Assembly (NCBI GenBank): GCA_041581055.1
Contig: JBFGCT010000083.1
Coordinates: forward strand, 1-17,144
Direction of reading: 5' to 3'
Length of the DNA: 17,144 nucleotides
Source: JBFGCT01 sp041581055
GTDB lineage: Bacteria > Actinomycetota > Acidimicrobiia > Acidimicrobiales > Ilumatobacteraceae
The notes under the pieces: model-generated
What the model was told of the DNA's origin: nothing
Database searches by the model: none
Seen by the model: only the letters and a program-made list of their open reading frames with translations
Position numbers and translations under genes: made by a program
Shown here: in pieces, positions 1 to 7,397 of the stretch
Numbering within the stretch: position 1 is the first letter of the stretch
How the letters are laid out: each line of letters begins with the position of its first letter

Positions 1-190
1 CCGGGGGTTTTCGGTCACACAGATTCGTGGCCCGGCGGTTCGTCGCGGATTTGTGTGAGCGAACAGGTCGACCCCGGGGGTTTTCGGTCACACAGATTCG
101 TGGCCCGGCGGTTCGTCGCGGATTTGTGTGAGCGAACAGGTCGACCCCGGGGGTTTTCGGTCACACAAATCGTGGCCCGGCGGTTCGTCG
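1..190. repeat. 73-bp tandem repeat, two full copies plus a partial third
   Basis: Positions 1-73 and 74-146 are identical and 147-190 repeats the first part of the unit with one base deleted and one changed; similarity ends at 190. The array starts at the window edge, so it may extend further left. Each full unit holds an imperfect inverted repeat, TCACACAGAT (15-24, 88-97) and ATTTGTGTGA (49-58, 122-131), separated by 24 nt; in the third copy the left arm (161-170) is TCACACAAAT, a perfect complement of the right arm, but its own right arm is missing. The unit also has the palindromes GGTCGACC and CCCCGGGG. No convincing coding frame is seen. Function unknown: structured intergenic repeat, or array of binding sites. 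Confidence 0.92.
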
Positions 191-238
191 ACGCCGGGCG
201 CTTCGGCGGCGGGGTCGTGGACCGTGCATGCTGCGGTG

Positions 239-1066
239 ATGGATTCACTGATTGCTCGAAGGACCTGGCGCACGCTCGAGCCGTATCACGCCGCCATCTA
301 CTTCGTGACCGAGGCGGCCGAGGAGTACCGACGAGCCGGGATCGACGATCGGATGGCCGGGTACTTCGCTTCGCGCTCGGCGGCGATGGGTTCGGTGCCC
401 GCCGCCGTCGTGGTCGCCACGTTCTTCAACTTCGAACCCGGCTTCGTCGCCCGGTGCATGGACGGCGTGTGGGAACGCGCGACGCCGACCGAGGTGCTCG
501 CCGCCCGGTCGCGCGCCGCCGACCGGATGATCCGTCGCCTCGCGCCCGACGCCGTGTCCGGCGGCGACGTGATCGAGGCGGCCGATCTCGCGCGGCGGGC
601 CGCCGAGGTCGCCGGCGAGCATCCCGAGGGTCGGCCGCTGTTCGCCGGCCACGCCGCGCTGCCCTGGCCCGAGGAACCCCATCTCGCGCTGTGGCACGCG
701 CAGACGCTCCTGCGCGAGTTTCGCGGGGACGGGCACGTCGCGGCGCTGACCGTCGAGGGGTTGACCGGGTGCGAGGCGCTGGTCACGCACGCCGCGGCCG
801 GTGATGTCCCGGCGACGGTCCTGCGGTCGAGCCGCCGGCGATCCGACGACGAGTGGAAGGCGGCCGTGGAGGCGTTGCGCGGGCGCGGGTGGCTCGACGC
901 CGGCGGCGCGCTCACCGAGGTCGGCCGGGAGCGTCGCCAAGCGATCGAATCGCGGACCGACGAGCTGGCGACCGCGCCGTACGCCGCCCTCGGCGAGCAG
1001 GCCTGCGAGCGCCTGCGGGCGCTGGTCCGGCCGGCGAGTCGCGCCCTGGCGTCGACATTCGGGTGA
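239..1066 (+). CDS. SCO6745 family protein (predicted winged-helix-like C-terminus)
   Basis: A 275-residue soluble protein. The N-terminal half (W-R-T-L-E-P-Y-H-A near residue 10, then a G-Y-F-A-S-R-S-A-A-M-G segment and an F-F-N-F-E-P stretch) matches my memory of the actinobacterial SCO6745 family, whose biochemical role is not established. The last about 70 residues (W-K-A-A-V-E-A-L-R-G-R-G-W-L then L-T-E-V-G-R-E-R-R) look like the recognition and wing part of a MarR-type winged helix, suggesting but not proving DNA binding. The start is uncertain: the open frame extends left into the tandem repeat, whose residues are not protein-like. I take ATG 239, where the family-like sequence begins; GTG 236 is equivalent. 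No clear ribosome binding site or -10 box lies before it. It stands alone, ending 35 nt before the next gene. Confidence 0.8.
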   Translation: MDSLIARRTWRTLEPYHAAIYFVTEAAEEYRRAGIDDRMAGYFASRSAAMGSVPAAVVVATFFNFEPGFVARCMDGVWERATPTEVLAARSRAADRMIRRLAPDAVSGGDVIEAADLARRAAEVAGEHPEGRPLFAGHAALPWPEEPHLALWHAQTLLREFRGDGHVAALTVEGLTGCEALVTHAAAGDVPATVLRSSRRRSDDEWKAAVEALRGRGWLDAGGALTEVGRERRQAIESRTDELATAPYAALGEQACERLRALVRPASRALASTFG

Positions 1067-1089
1067 CACGGCGCCGGCGGGACGGGTCG

Positions 1090-1095
1090 TAGAAT
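1090..1095 (+). promoter_or_regulatory. -10 box TAGAAT for a leaderless start
   Basis: TAGAAT, followed by 6 nt and then TTG 1102 (ATG at 1108). This places the expected transcription start on or next to the start codon. No good -35 hexamer at 17 nt; a TGACA-like word at 1064-1068 is too far upstream. Confidence 0.5.
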
Positions 1096-1101
1096 CGTGC
1101 C

Positions 1102-1401
1102 TTGCTGATGGGAACGTGGTTGTTGCAGCGCCGGCTGGCGAAGGTGTCCGACCGCCTGCGGTCGTTGCGCGCCGAGCTGGCCGTGATCGACGAGCAACTG
1201 GTCTCGCTCGGCGACGACGCCGACGACCAGGCGATCCGCGCCCTCGTCGCCGAGACCGCCGGGTCGTCGTTCGAGGCGAGGGACGCTCGGCGGCACGTCG
1301 ATGCGATGTCGAAGCATCGGGCCCACGTGGTCGACGAGATCGCCGAGCTGGAGGCTCGGCAGGACGAGTTGCTCGACGAGCTGACGGCGTCGACGAGCTG
1401 A
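1102..1401 (+). CDS. small coiled-coil protein of unknown function
   Basis: 99 residues from TTG 1102, or 97 from ATG 1108. I do not recognise the family. The sequence is highly charged and helical, with leucines and hydrophobics spaced as in a two-helix coiled coil (residues about 8-40 and 65-95), no signal peptide, no membrane segment and no cysteine. A TAGAAT box 6 nt before TTG 1102 favours a leaderless mRNA starting there. The final residues L-T-A-S-T-S and the stop come from a perfect 17-bp tandem duplication (1374-1407): with only one copy the frame would run on past 1401. The C-terminus was therefore set by a recent local rearrangement, next to a broken gene. Confidence 0.62.
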   Translation: MLMGTWLLQRRLAKVSDRLRSLRAELAVIDEQLVSLGDDADDQAIRALVAETAGSSFEARDARRHVDAMSKHRAHVVDEIAELEARQDELLDELTASTS

Positions 1402-1407
1402 CGGCGT
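1374..1407. repeat. perfect 17-bp tandem duplication at a gene end
   Basis: Unit CGACGAGCTGACGGCGT at 1374-1390 and again at 1391-1407, followed by CGA in both cases. The length is not a multiple of three, so it shifts the frame. It supplies the stop of the upstream small gene and marks the left border of the truncated surface-protein frame. Confidence 0.9.
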
Positions 1408-1564
1408 CGAGAACGTCGACGTGGCCAACAGCGGTTCAGTGCATCTCGGGCCGTTCGACGACATCGCCGGCTACCTGCAGATCGCCGTCGGCGGGCCTGC
1501 GGGCGCGGCGGCGCACGTCATCATCGACATCATCGGCTACTACGAGCCGCTGCCGACGACCTGA
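1385..1564 (+). pseudogene. 3' remnant of a secreted/surface protein gene
   Basis: The frame ending at TGA 1562-1564 has no credible start; it opens at 1385, within the 17-bp duplication. From 1406 it encodes 52 residues with about 92% G/C at third positions, far above chance in this frame, so it evolved as protein. The peptide ends A-H-V-I-I-D-I-I-G-Y-Y-E-P, which resembles the closing strand (V-D-V-x-G-Y-Y/F) of repeated beta-rich modules at the ends of large actinobacterial exported proteins; that family match is from memory. GTG 1421 is the only in-frame start and lacks a ribosome binding site. The 5' part is missing from the window, so I call it a deletion relic. Behind it, CCCGG-CTG-CCGGG (1596-1608) and the palindrome CGGCCGCGGCCG (1611-1622) could form its old terminator. 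Confidence 0.7.
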
Positions 1565-1645
1565 ACCTGTTTCGATCGTCACGTGAGGCGGCGGCCCCGG
1601 CTGCCGGGAACGGCCGCGGCCGTGCCCATGTGCCCGGACGTCTGA

Positions 1646-1651
1646 TAGATA
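1646..1651 (+). promoter_or_regulatory. -10-like box TAGATA before pdtaR
   Basis: TAGATA followed by 6 nt and ATG 1658, the same geometry as the TAGAAT box of the previous gene, although the sixth base is A instead of T. No Shine-Dalgarno sequence in the expected position apart from a GGGGG run, so a leaderless transcript is plausible. Confidence 0.4.
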
Positions 1652-1657
1652 CGGGGG

Positions 1658-2242
1658 ATGCCGTTGCGCGTCGTGATCGCCGAGGACGAGGCAATCATCC
1701 GGATGGACCTGCGTGAGACCCTCGAGGAAGAGGGCTACGAGGTCGTCGGCGAGACCGGCCGCGGCGATCAGGCGATCGACCTCGTCCGCGAGCTGAAGCC
1801 GGACCTGGCGATCCTCGACATCAAGATGCCGGGCAGCGACGGGCTGTCGGCGGCGCGCGTGATCAACCAGGAGCAGCTCTGCGGTGTGTTGATGCTGACC
1901 GCGTTCAGCCAGCGCGAGGTCGTCGAGGAGGCCCGCGACGCCGGCGCCCTCGCCTTTCTGGTCAAACCGTTCCAGAAGAGCGACCTCGTGCCGGCGATCG
2001 AGGTCGCCATGGGCAGGTTCCGCGAGCTGGCCAAGCTGTCGGGCGCGGTCGAGGCCCTCGAGGATCAACTCGAGTCGCGCAAGGCGGTCGACCGGGCGAA
2101 GGGGGTGCTGATGGACGAACTCGGGATGACCGAGGCCGAGGCGTTCGGCTTCGTGCAGCGGACCGCGATGAGCGAGCGCACCCGGATGCGCGACGTCGCC
2201 GCCCGTGTGCTCGACGGCTCACTCCGCCCCGGCGGCGATTGA
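1658..2242 (+). CDS. pdtaR: ANTAR-domain response regulator, PdtaR (Rv1626) type
   Basis: 194 residues. The N-terminal receiver domain (1-120) has the acidic pair E9-D10, phosphoacceptor D54 in L-D-I-K-M-P, T81 and K103 in V-K-P-F. A short coiled linker (122-140) leads to an ANTAR RNA-binding domain (141-190) with the typical R-K-A-V-D-R-A-K-G-V-L-M and A-F-G-F-V-Q-R-x-A-M patterns. ANTAR regulators bind paired hairpins in mRNA to prevent termination or translation. In mycobacteria PdtaR is phosphorylated by the cytosolic kinase PdtaS; no kinase gene lies here. Its place next to polA matches the mycobacterial order. Start ATG 1658 fits both the receiver N-terminus and the -10-like box 6 nt upstream. 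The stop TGA 2240-2242 overlaps a possible TTG start of polA. Confidence 0.93.
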   Translation: MPLRVVIAEDEAIIRMDLRETLEEEGYEVVGETGRGDQAIDLVRELKPDLAILDIKMPGSDGLSAARVINQEQLCGVLMLTAFSQREVVEEARDAGALAFLVKPFQKSDLVPAIEVAMGRFRELAKLSGAVEALEDQLESRKAVDRAKGVLMDELGMTEAEAFGFVQRTAMSERTRMRDVAARVLDGSLRPGGD

Positions 2243-2250
2243 CCACCGCC

Positions 2251-4926
2251 ATGGGCACCTATCTCCTCGTCGACGGCAACTCGCTCACCTACCGGGCGTT
2301 CTTCGCGCTCCCGACCGACATGGCGACCGCCAGCGGCCAGGTCACCAACGCCGTGTTCGGGTTCACCTCGATGCTCGCCTACGTCATCAAGGACCAGCAG
2401 CCCGACGGCATCCTGGTCGCCTTCGACCGGCCCGAGCCGACGTTCCGCCACGAGGCCGAGCCCGAGTACAAGGCGCAGCGCGAGGCGGCTCCCGACATCC
2501 TGCGCCAGCAGATGGGCCTCGTCCGGGAAGTGCTCGACGCGCTGGGGATCACGACGATCGACCTGGCGGGTTGGGAGGCCGACGACCTGATCGCCACCGC
2601 GGTCGACGCGGTGGTCGCGGGCGGCGACGAGGTGATCATCGTCACCGGCGACCGCGACAGCTATCAGCTGGTCGACGACGAGGACGGCGTACGGGTCCTG
2701 TACAACAAGCGCGGCGTCAGCGACTACGCGCTGTACGACGAGGCCGGCATCGAGGAGAAGACCGGCGTCCGGCCCGACATGTATGTGCAGTACGCCGCGC
2801 TGCGCGGCGACACGAGCGACAATCTGCCCGGCGTCCCCGGCGTCGGCGAGAAGACCGCGGCCAAGCTGATCAACAAGTACGGCGGCCTCGACGGGATCTT
2901 CGGCCACGTCGACGAGCAGACGCCGAAATTGCGCGAGTCGCTGGCCGCGCACGAGGAGCGGGTGCGCAAGAACTTCGAGCTGATGCAGCTCCGCCACGAC
3001 GCGCCGATGGGCGACCTCGACGTTGCCGCGCTCGGCGTCACGCCGAACGCCGACGAGTTGAAGCGCCTTTTCGAGTTCCTCGAGTTCCGCACGCTCGGCG
3101 ACCGGTTGACCGAGGCACTCGGCGCGATGGGCAGCGCGGTCGAGCTGGGCGCCGGCGAGGAGCGGCAGGAGCTGGTGGCCGAGGTCGACGAGATCGGGAC
3201 CGTCGACGCCGCGGTCGCGCTGCTCGAAGGGCTGCCGACGCTCGACCTCGCGGCCGCCTGGGAGGGCGAGCCCGGCCGCTCGCCGCTCGCGGGGCTGGCG
3301 GTCGTGACCGACGGCGACGCCGCCGAGGTGGCGTGGATCCCCGGTCACGTGCTCGTCGACGAGGCGGTTCGGTCCGCGCTCGCCGCCCACCGCACGGTCC
3401 GCGGGCACAACGTCAAGGAGCTGATGCGGTCGATGCTCGCCCTCGGAACCGAGCTCGGTGGGCTGGCGCTCGACACGGCGATCGCCGCGTACCTGATCGA
3501 TCCGGCCGAGGCGCGCTACGCGCTGCCCGACCTGATCGAGAAGTTCACCCGGTTCGCCCGTCCGTCCGACGACGCGGCGACCCACGGGCAGCTCGATCTG
3601 GACGGCACCTCGTTGGGCGACGCCGAGCTCGCCGGCCGCGACGCGCTGGCGGTTCACCACCTCGCCGACCCGATCATGGCCAGCCTCGACGCCCAGGGGA
3701 TGGCCGGGCTGTACCGCGAGGTCGAGAATCCGCTGGTCGTCGTGCTCGCCAAGATGGAGCACGTCGGCGTGGGGGTCGACGTCGCCGAGCTGGAGGCGCT
3801 GAACCAGCGGCTCGGCGACGAGTGCGAGACGTTGATCGGGCAATTGCGCCACGAGGCCGGCCACGACGACCTGAACCTCAACTCCCCCAAGCAGTTGCGG
3901 GAGATCCTGTACGAAGAGCGCGGCCTCAAGCCGTTGAAGAAGACCAAGACGGGCGCGTCGACCGACGCCGCGACGCTGGAGAAGCTGAAAGACGAGTGGC
4001 CCGAGTTCCTCGGCCCGCTGATGCGCTACCGGGAGGTGGAGAAGCTGCGCGGCACCTACGGCGAGGGGCTCTTGCACGAGGTCGCCGCCGACGGCCGGAT
4101 CCACGCCACGTTCAACCAGACCGTCGCCCGCACCGGGCGGCTCTCGTCGGACAAGCCGAACCTGCACAACATCCCGGTGCGCAGCGAGGAGGGCCGGCTG
4201 TTCCGCAGGGCGTTCGTCCCGGCCCCGGGGACGACCCTCCTCGTCGCCGACTACAACCAGATCGAGTTGCGCTGCATCGCCCACCTCGCCGCCGACCCCG
4301 GCCTGATCGAGGCGTTTCGCAGCGGGCAGGACATCCACAACGCGACCGCCGCCCGCGTGTTCTCCGTCGACCCCTCCGCCGTCACCCTCGACCAGCGCTC
4401 CAAGGCGAAGATGGTCTCCTACGGGCTGGCCTACGGGATGGAGTCGTACGGGCTCGGACAGCGGTTGAACATCCCGACCGAGGACGCGGCGCTGATCCTC
4501 GCCGCCTACTTCGAGGCGTTCCCCAACGTCAAGGCGTACATGGACGGCACGGTGCTCGAGGCGCGTGAGCGGGGGTACACCGAGACGCTGTTCGGCCGCC
4601 GCCGCCCGATCCCGGAGTTGATGAACTCGAACTTCCGGGTGCGCCAGGCGGGGGAGCGGCAGGCGATGAACGCCGGCATCCAGGGGCTGGCCGCCGACAT
4701 CTTCAAGGTCGCCGTGGTGCGCATCGACGAGGCGCTGGTGGCCGGCGTGTTCGCCAGCCGCCTGATCCTCCAAGTCCACGACGAGGTGCTCGTCGAGGTG
4801 CCCGACGACGAGCGAGCCGAGATCGAGGCGCTGGTCGTCGACATCATGCACGGCGCCGCCGACCTCGACGTGCCGCTCGAGGTCAACATCGCCTGGGGTG
4901 ACACGTGGGCCGACGCGAAGAGCTGA
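2251..4926 (+). CDS. polA: DNA polymerase I
   Basis: 891 residues from ATG 2251; TTG 2239, overlapping the pdtaR stop as TTGA, would add four and would give translational coupling. Domain order: 5' nuclease/flap endonuclease (1-290; V-D-G-N-S near the start, E-A-D-D-L, V-T-G-D-R-D), degenerate 3'-5' exonuclease (about 310-480), and family A polymerase (about 500-891) with motif A at D667 (D-Y-N-Q-I-E-L-R), motif B (R-S-K-A-K-M-V-S-Y-G-L-A-Y-G-M) and motif C H843-D844-E845. The enzyme fills gaps and removes RNA primers and flaps in replication and repair. In the exonuclease fold the D-x-E pair is D-L-A and the N-L-K-Y-D equivalent is N-V-K-E-L, so proofreading should be lost, as in other actinobacterial PolA. 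It lies in one transcription unit with pdtaR and overlaps the following methyltransferase gene by 22 nt. Confidence 0.97.
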   Translation: MGTYLLVDGNSLTYRAFFALPTDMATASGQVTNAVFGFTSMLAYVIKDQQPDGILVAFDRPEPTFRHEAEPEYKAQREAAPDILRQQMGLVREVLDALGITTIDLAGWEADDLIATAVDAVVAGGDEVIIVTGDRDSYQLVDDEDGVRVLYNKRGVSDYALYDEAGIEEKTGVRPDMYVQYAALRGDTSDNLPGVPGVGEKTAAKLINKYGGLDGIFGHVDEQTPKLRESLAAHEERVRKNFELMQLRHDAPMGDLDVAALGVTPNADELKRLFEFLEFRTLGDRLTEALGAMGSAVELGAGEERQELVAEVDEIGTVDAAVALLEGLPTLDLAAAWEGEPGRSPLAGLAVVTDGDAAEVAWIPGHVLVDEAVRSALAAHRTVRGHNVKELMRSMLALGTELGGLALDTAIAAYLIDPAEARYALPDLIEKFTRFARPSDDAATHGQLDLDGTSLGDAELAGRDALAVHHLADPIMASLDAQGMAGLYREVENPLVVVLAKMEHVGVGVDVAELEALNQRLGDECETLIGQLRHEAGHDDLNLNSPKQLREILYEERGLKPLKKTKTGASTDAATLEKLKDEWPEFLGPLMRYREVEKLRGTYGEGLLHEVAADGRIHATFNQTVARTGRLSSDKPNLHNIPVRSEEGRLFRRAFVPAPGTTLLVADYNQIELRCIAHLAADPGLIEAFRSGQDIHNATAARVFSVDPSAVTLDQRSKAKMVSYGLAYGMESYGLGQRLNIPTEDAALILAAYFEAFPNVKAYMDGTVLEARERGYTETLFGRRRPIPELMNSNFRVRQAGERQAMNAGIQGLAADIFKVAVVRIDEALVAGVFASRLILQVHDEVLVEVPDDERAEIEALVVDIMHGAADLDVPLEVNIAWGDTWADAKS

Positions 4927-5654
4927 GCGGTCGCGTGGCCGGGGGCGACCACTGGTTCGAGGAGCTGGCCGACCACATGGGCGCGGGGTACGACCGCTAC
5001 GCCCACACCAAGGGCACCGCGCAGGAGGTCGACCACATCGTCTCCGCGCTGGGCCTCGAGCCGGGCGACCGAGTCCTCGACGTCGGCTGCGGGACCGGCC
5101 GCCACACCCATGAGCTGGCCCGCCGCGGGTACTCGGCGCACGGTGTCGACGTCAGCGCCCGCTTCGTCGAGATCGCCAGGTCCCGGGCCCCGGAGGGGGC
5201 GACGTTCGAGCGCCTCGACGCCCGCATGTTGCCGTTCGTGGCACAGTTCGACGCCGCGATCTGCCTGTGCCAGGGCGCGTTCGGGATGATGACCGCCGAC
5301 GGTGACGACGGCCTGGTCGTGAAGGGGATTGCGCGGGCGCTGCGACCCGGAGGTCGGTTGGCGCTGACCGCCATCAACGCCTACTACGCCGTGAAGTACC
5401 ACGTCGGCGCCGACTTCGACGCGGCGGCCGGCGTCAGCCACGAGGTCACCGAGATCCGCTCGGAGTCCGGCGAGCCGAAGACCGTCGAGTTGTGGACCGG
5501 CTGCTACACGCCGCGCGAGCTGCGGCTGCTGCTCGACCGGTACCGGCTGCGGGTCGAGTCGATCAGCGGCGTCGAGCCCGGCGCGTACGGCACCGACCCC
5601 GCGACGACCGAGTCGCCCGAGTATCTCGTGATCGCCCGGCTCGATGCGCCGTGA
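4905..5654 (+). CDS. class I SAM-dependent methyltransferase, substrate unknown
   Basis: 249 residues from GTG 4905, which has a GGGGTG ribosome binding site at 4895-4900, 4 nt upstream and inside polA; GTG 4935 is an alternative without such a site. SAM-binding motif I is V-L-D-V-G-C-G-T-G-R (57-66), the acidic end of strand 2 is D82 in G-V-D-V-S, and the post-motif region A-L-R-P-G-G-R-L-A-L (near 145-155) is typical of the UbiE/Methyltransf_25-like group. The C-terminal third has a W-T-G-C-Y-T-P-R-E-L motif seen in small-molecule methyltransferases of this type. Nothing identifies the substrate. It overlaps the polA end by 22 nt and so is probably translated from the polA mRNA; this gene is not part of the polA-rpsA interval in mycobacteria as I recall it. 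Confidence 0.87.
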   Translation: MGRREELSGRVAGGDHWFEELADHMGAGYDRYAHTKGTAQEVDHIVSALGLEPGDRVLDVGCGTGRHTHELARRGYSAHGVDVSARFVEIARSRAPEGATFERLDARMLPFVAQFDAAICLCQGAFGMMTADGDDGLVVKGIARALRPGGRLALTAINAYYAVKYHVGADFDAAAGVSHEVTEIRSESGEPKTVELWTGCYTPRELRLLLDRYRLRVESISGVEPGAYGTDPATTESPEYLVIARLDAP

Positions 5655-5760
5655 GCTGATCGCCACCGGCGGCGACACGCAGGTCGGGGCGGGGTCATCG
5701 CGGAATCGGAGTCGTCAGCGGCGCGGACGGCGAGCACGAGTGGTTTCCGCAGCTCACTGC

Positions 5761-5766
5761 TACCCT
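5761..5766 (+). promoter_or_regulatory. -10 box TACCCT for rpsA
   Basis: TACCCT followed by 8 nt and GTG 5775. It lies about 105 nt after the methyltransferase gene, in the 120-nt gap, so rpsA has its own promoter. If GTG 5775 is used the mRNA is nearly leaderless; if TTG 5841 is used the leader is about 66 nt. Confidence 0.5.
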
Positions 5767-5774
5767 TGAACCCC

Positions 5775-7364
5775 GTGCGACGCGCCTGCGTGGTCGCCGT
5801 CCTGTCCATCGACCAAACGTTTTCGAAAGCAGTCCGTCCCTTGTCCGATACCTCGACCACCTCCGAAACCAACGCCTCCACGATGGGGACGTTCGATGAC
5901 GAGGGCAATTACACACCCCGCGAGATCACGTCCGACGATCTCGGCATGTCCTTCGCCGACGCGATCGAGGGCACGATGGTCGCCGTCGAGGACGGCCAGA
6001 TGGTCAACGGCACCGTCGTCAAGATCGACAAAGACGAGGTGCTCCTCGACATCGGCTACAAGAGCGAGGGGGTCATCCCCAGCCGCGAGCTGAGCATCCG
6101 CAACGACGTCGATCCGTCCGAGGTCGTCAGCCTGGGCGAGCAGGTCGAAGCCCTCGTCCTGACCAAGGAGGACAAGGAGGGCCGGCTGCTGCTCTCCAAG
6201 AAGCGGGCGCAGTACGAGCGGGCGTGGGGCGACATCGAGGCCAAGAAAGAGGCCGACGAGGTCGTCGAGGGGCCGGTCATCGAGGTCGTCAAGGGCGGTC
6301 TCATCGTCGACATCGGGCTGCGCGGCTTCCTGCCCGCCTCGCTGGTCGAGCTCCGCCGGGTGCGCGACCTGGCGCCGTACATCGGCCAGACCGTGCACGC
6401 CAAGATCATCGAGCTCGACAAGAACCGCAACAACGTCGTCCTCTCCCGCCGGGCCTACCTGGAGGAGAACCAGAAAGAGACCCGCGACCAGTTCCTCAAC
6501 AACCTCAAGGTCGGCGAGGTGCGCGAGGGCACGGTCTCCAGCGTCGTGTCGTTCGGCGCGTTCGTCGACCTCGGCGGCATGGACGGCCTGATCCACGTCA
6601 GCGAGCTGTCGTGGAAGCACGTCGACCATCCGGGCTCGGTCGTGACCGTCGGCGATCCTGTCAAGGTGCAGGTGCTCGACGTCGACTTCAGCCGCGAGCG
6701 CATCAGCCTCTCGCTCAAGGCCACCCAGCAGGATCCGTGGCAAGAGTTCGCCGAGGGCCACCAGGTCGGCCAACTCGTCTACGGGCGGGTCACCAAGCTC
6801 GTCCAGTTCGGCGCGTTCGTCCAGGTCGGCGACGGCATCGAGGGCCTCGTGCACATCTCGGAGATGTCGGCGCACCACGTCGAGTCGCCCGACCTGGTCG
6901 TGACGCCCGGCGAGGAGCTGTGGGTCAAGATCATCGATCTCGACCTCGCCCGTCGCCGGATCAGCCTGTCGATCAAGCAGGCCGCCGAGGGCGGCGAGCT
7001 GGCCGCGGAGTACCGCGAGCACTTCGACGTCGACGAGTCGGGCAACTGGGTCCAGGGCGAGACATCCGCCGAGGCCGAGGCCGCATGGTCCGAGTACTAC
7101 GCCGGCGACCCCGAAGGGGCGGCCAAGGCCGCCGCGGCTGCCGGGGCGTCGACCGACGAGCCCCCCGCACCGGCCGCCGAGGGCGCCGCGGAGGCCGTGG
7201 AGACGGCCGGCGGCACCGTCGCCGACGACGTCGCCCCGGTCGCCGCCGCCGATGCCGCCCCGGTTGGCACCGACGATGTCGCTCCCGCCGCCGACGACGT
7301 GGCGCCGGTCGCCGACGACGTGGCGCCGGTCGCCGACGACATCGCTTCCGTCGCCGCCGAATGA
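5775..7364 (+). CDS. rpsA: 30S ribosomal protein S1
   Basis: 529 residues from GTG 5775. Four S1 (OB-fold) RNA-binding domains at about 76-143, 161-226, 248-316 and 333-401, with the very conserved V-L-L-D-I-G-Y-K-S-E-G, G-L-I-V-D-I-G-L-R-G-F-L-P and F-G-A-F-V-D-L-G segments. Four domains is the usual actinobacterial number, against six in E. coli. The protein helps the 30S subunit bind structured mRNA. The tail (402-529) is acidic and Ala-rich and ends in A-D-D-V-A-P-V heptads. Start choice: GTG 5775 sits 8 nt after a TACCCT box and the first 13 codons are G/C-rich at position 3; TTG 5841 (reads S-D-T-S-T-T, more like family N-termini) and ATG 5883 are real alternatives. None has a Shine-Dalgarno sequence. 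coaE follows after 33 nt. Confidence 0.96.
   Translation: MRRACVVAVLSIDQTFSKAVRPLSDTSTTSETNASTMGTFDDEGNYTPREITSDDLGMSFADAIEGTMVAVEDGQMVNGTVVKIDKDEVLLDIGYKSEGVIPSRELSIRNDVDPSEVVSLGEQVEALVLTKEDKEGRLLLSKKRAQYERAWGDIEAKKEADEVVEGPVIEVVKGGLIVDIGLRGFLPASLVELRRVRDLAPYIGQTVHAKIIELDKNRNNVVLSRRAYLEENQKETRDQFLNNLKVGEVREGTVSSVVSFGAFVDLGGMDGLIHVSELSWKHVDHPGSVVTVGDPVKVQVLDVDFSRERISLSLKATQQDPWQEFAEGHQVGQLVYGRVTKLVQFGAFVQVGDGIEGLVHISEMSAHHVESPDLVVTPGEELWVKIIDLDLARRRISLSIKQAAEGGELAAEYREHFDVDESGNWVQGETSAEAEAAWSEYYAGDPEGAAKAAAAAGASTDEPPAPAAEGAAEAVETAGGTVADDVAPVAAADAAPVGTDDVAPAADDVAPVADDVAPVADDIASVAAE
7221..7352. repeat. 21-bp coding repeats at the 3' end of rpsA
   Basis: Units of 21 bp encode A-D-D-V-A-P-V heptads. 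Copies at 7290-7310 and 7311-7331 are identical; 7221-7241, 7269-7289 and 7332-7352 are diverged copies; 7242-7268 is a 27-nt spacer of similar composition. Identity at the DNA level means recent slippage expansion in the acidic S1 tail. Confidence 0.85.
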
Positions 7365-7397
7365 GCTGACCCCCCCGGTCGCCGACGGGATCGCCCC

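Noticed and set aside
1..190. CRISPR array
   Set aside because: Period 73 with the whole unit repeated identically; there are no unique spacers and no cas genes.
1..190. Integron attC sites
   Set aside because: Paired arms and size are loosely similar, but the R-Y-Y-Y-A-A-C / G-T-T-R-R-R-Y core pairs are not found at the arm ends and there are no cassettes or integrase.
801..1586. 261-codon frame over the end of the first gene and the small coiled-coil gene
   Set aside because: Arg-rich shadow frame that cuts across three better supported coding frames.
2065..4851. 928-codon open frame on the minus strand opposite polA
   Set aside because: Its product is a low-complexity mix of Val, Leu, Arg, Asp, Gly and His without any domain, while the plus strand encodes a complete DNA polymerase I. 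Long antisense frames are a by-product of high G/C at third positions.
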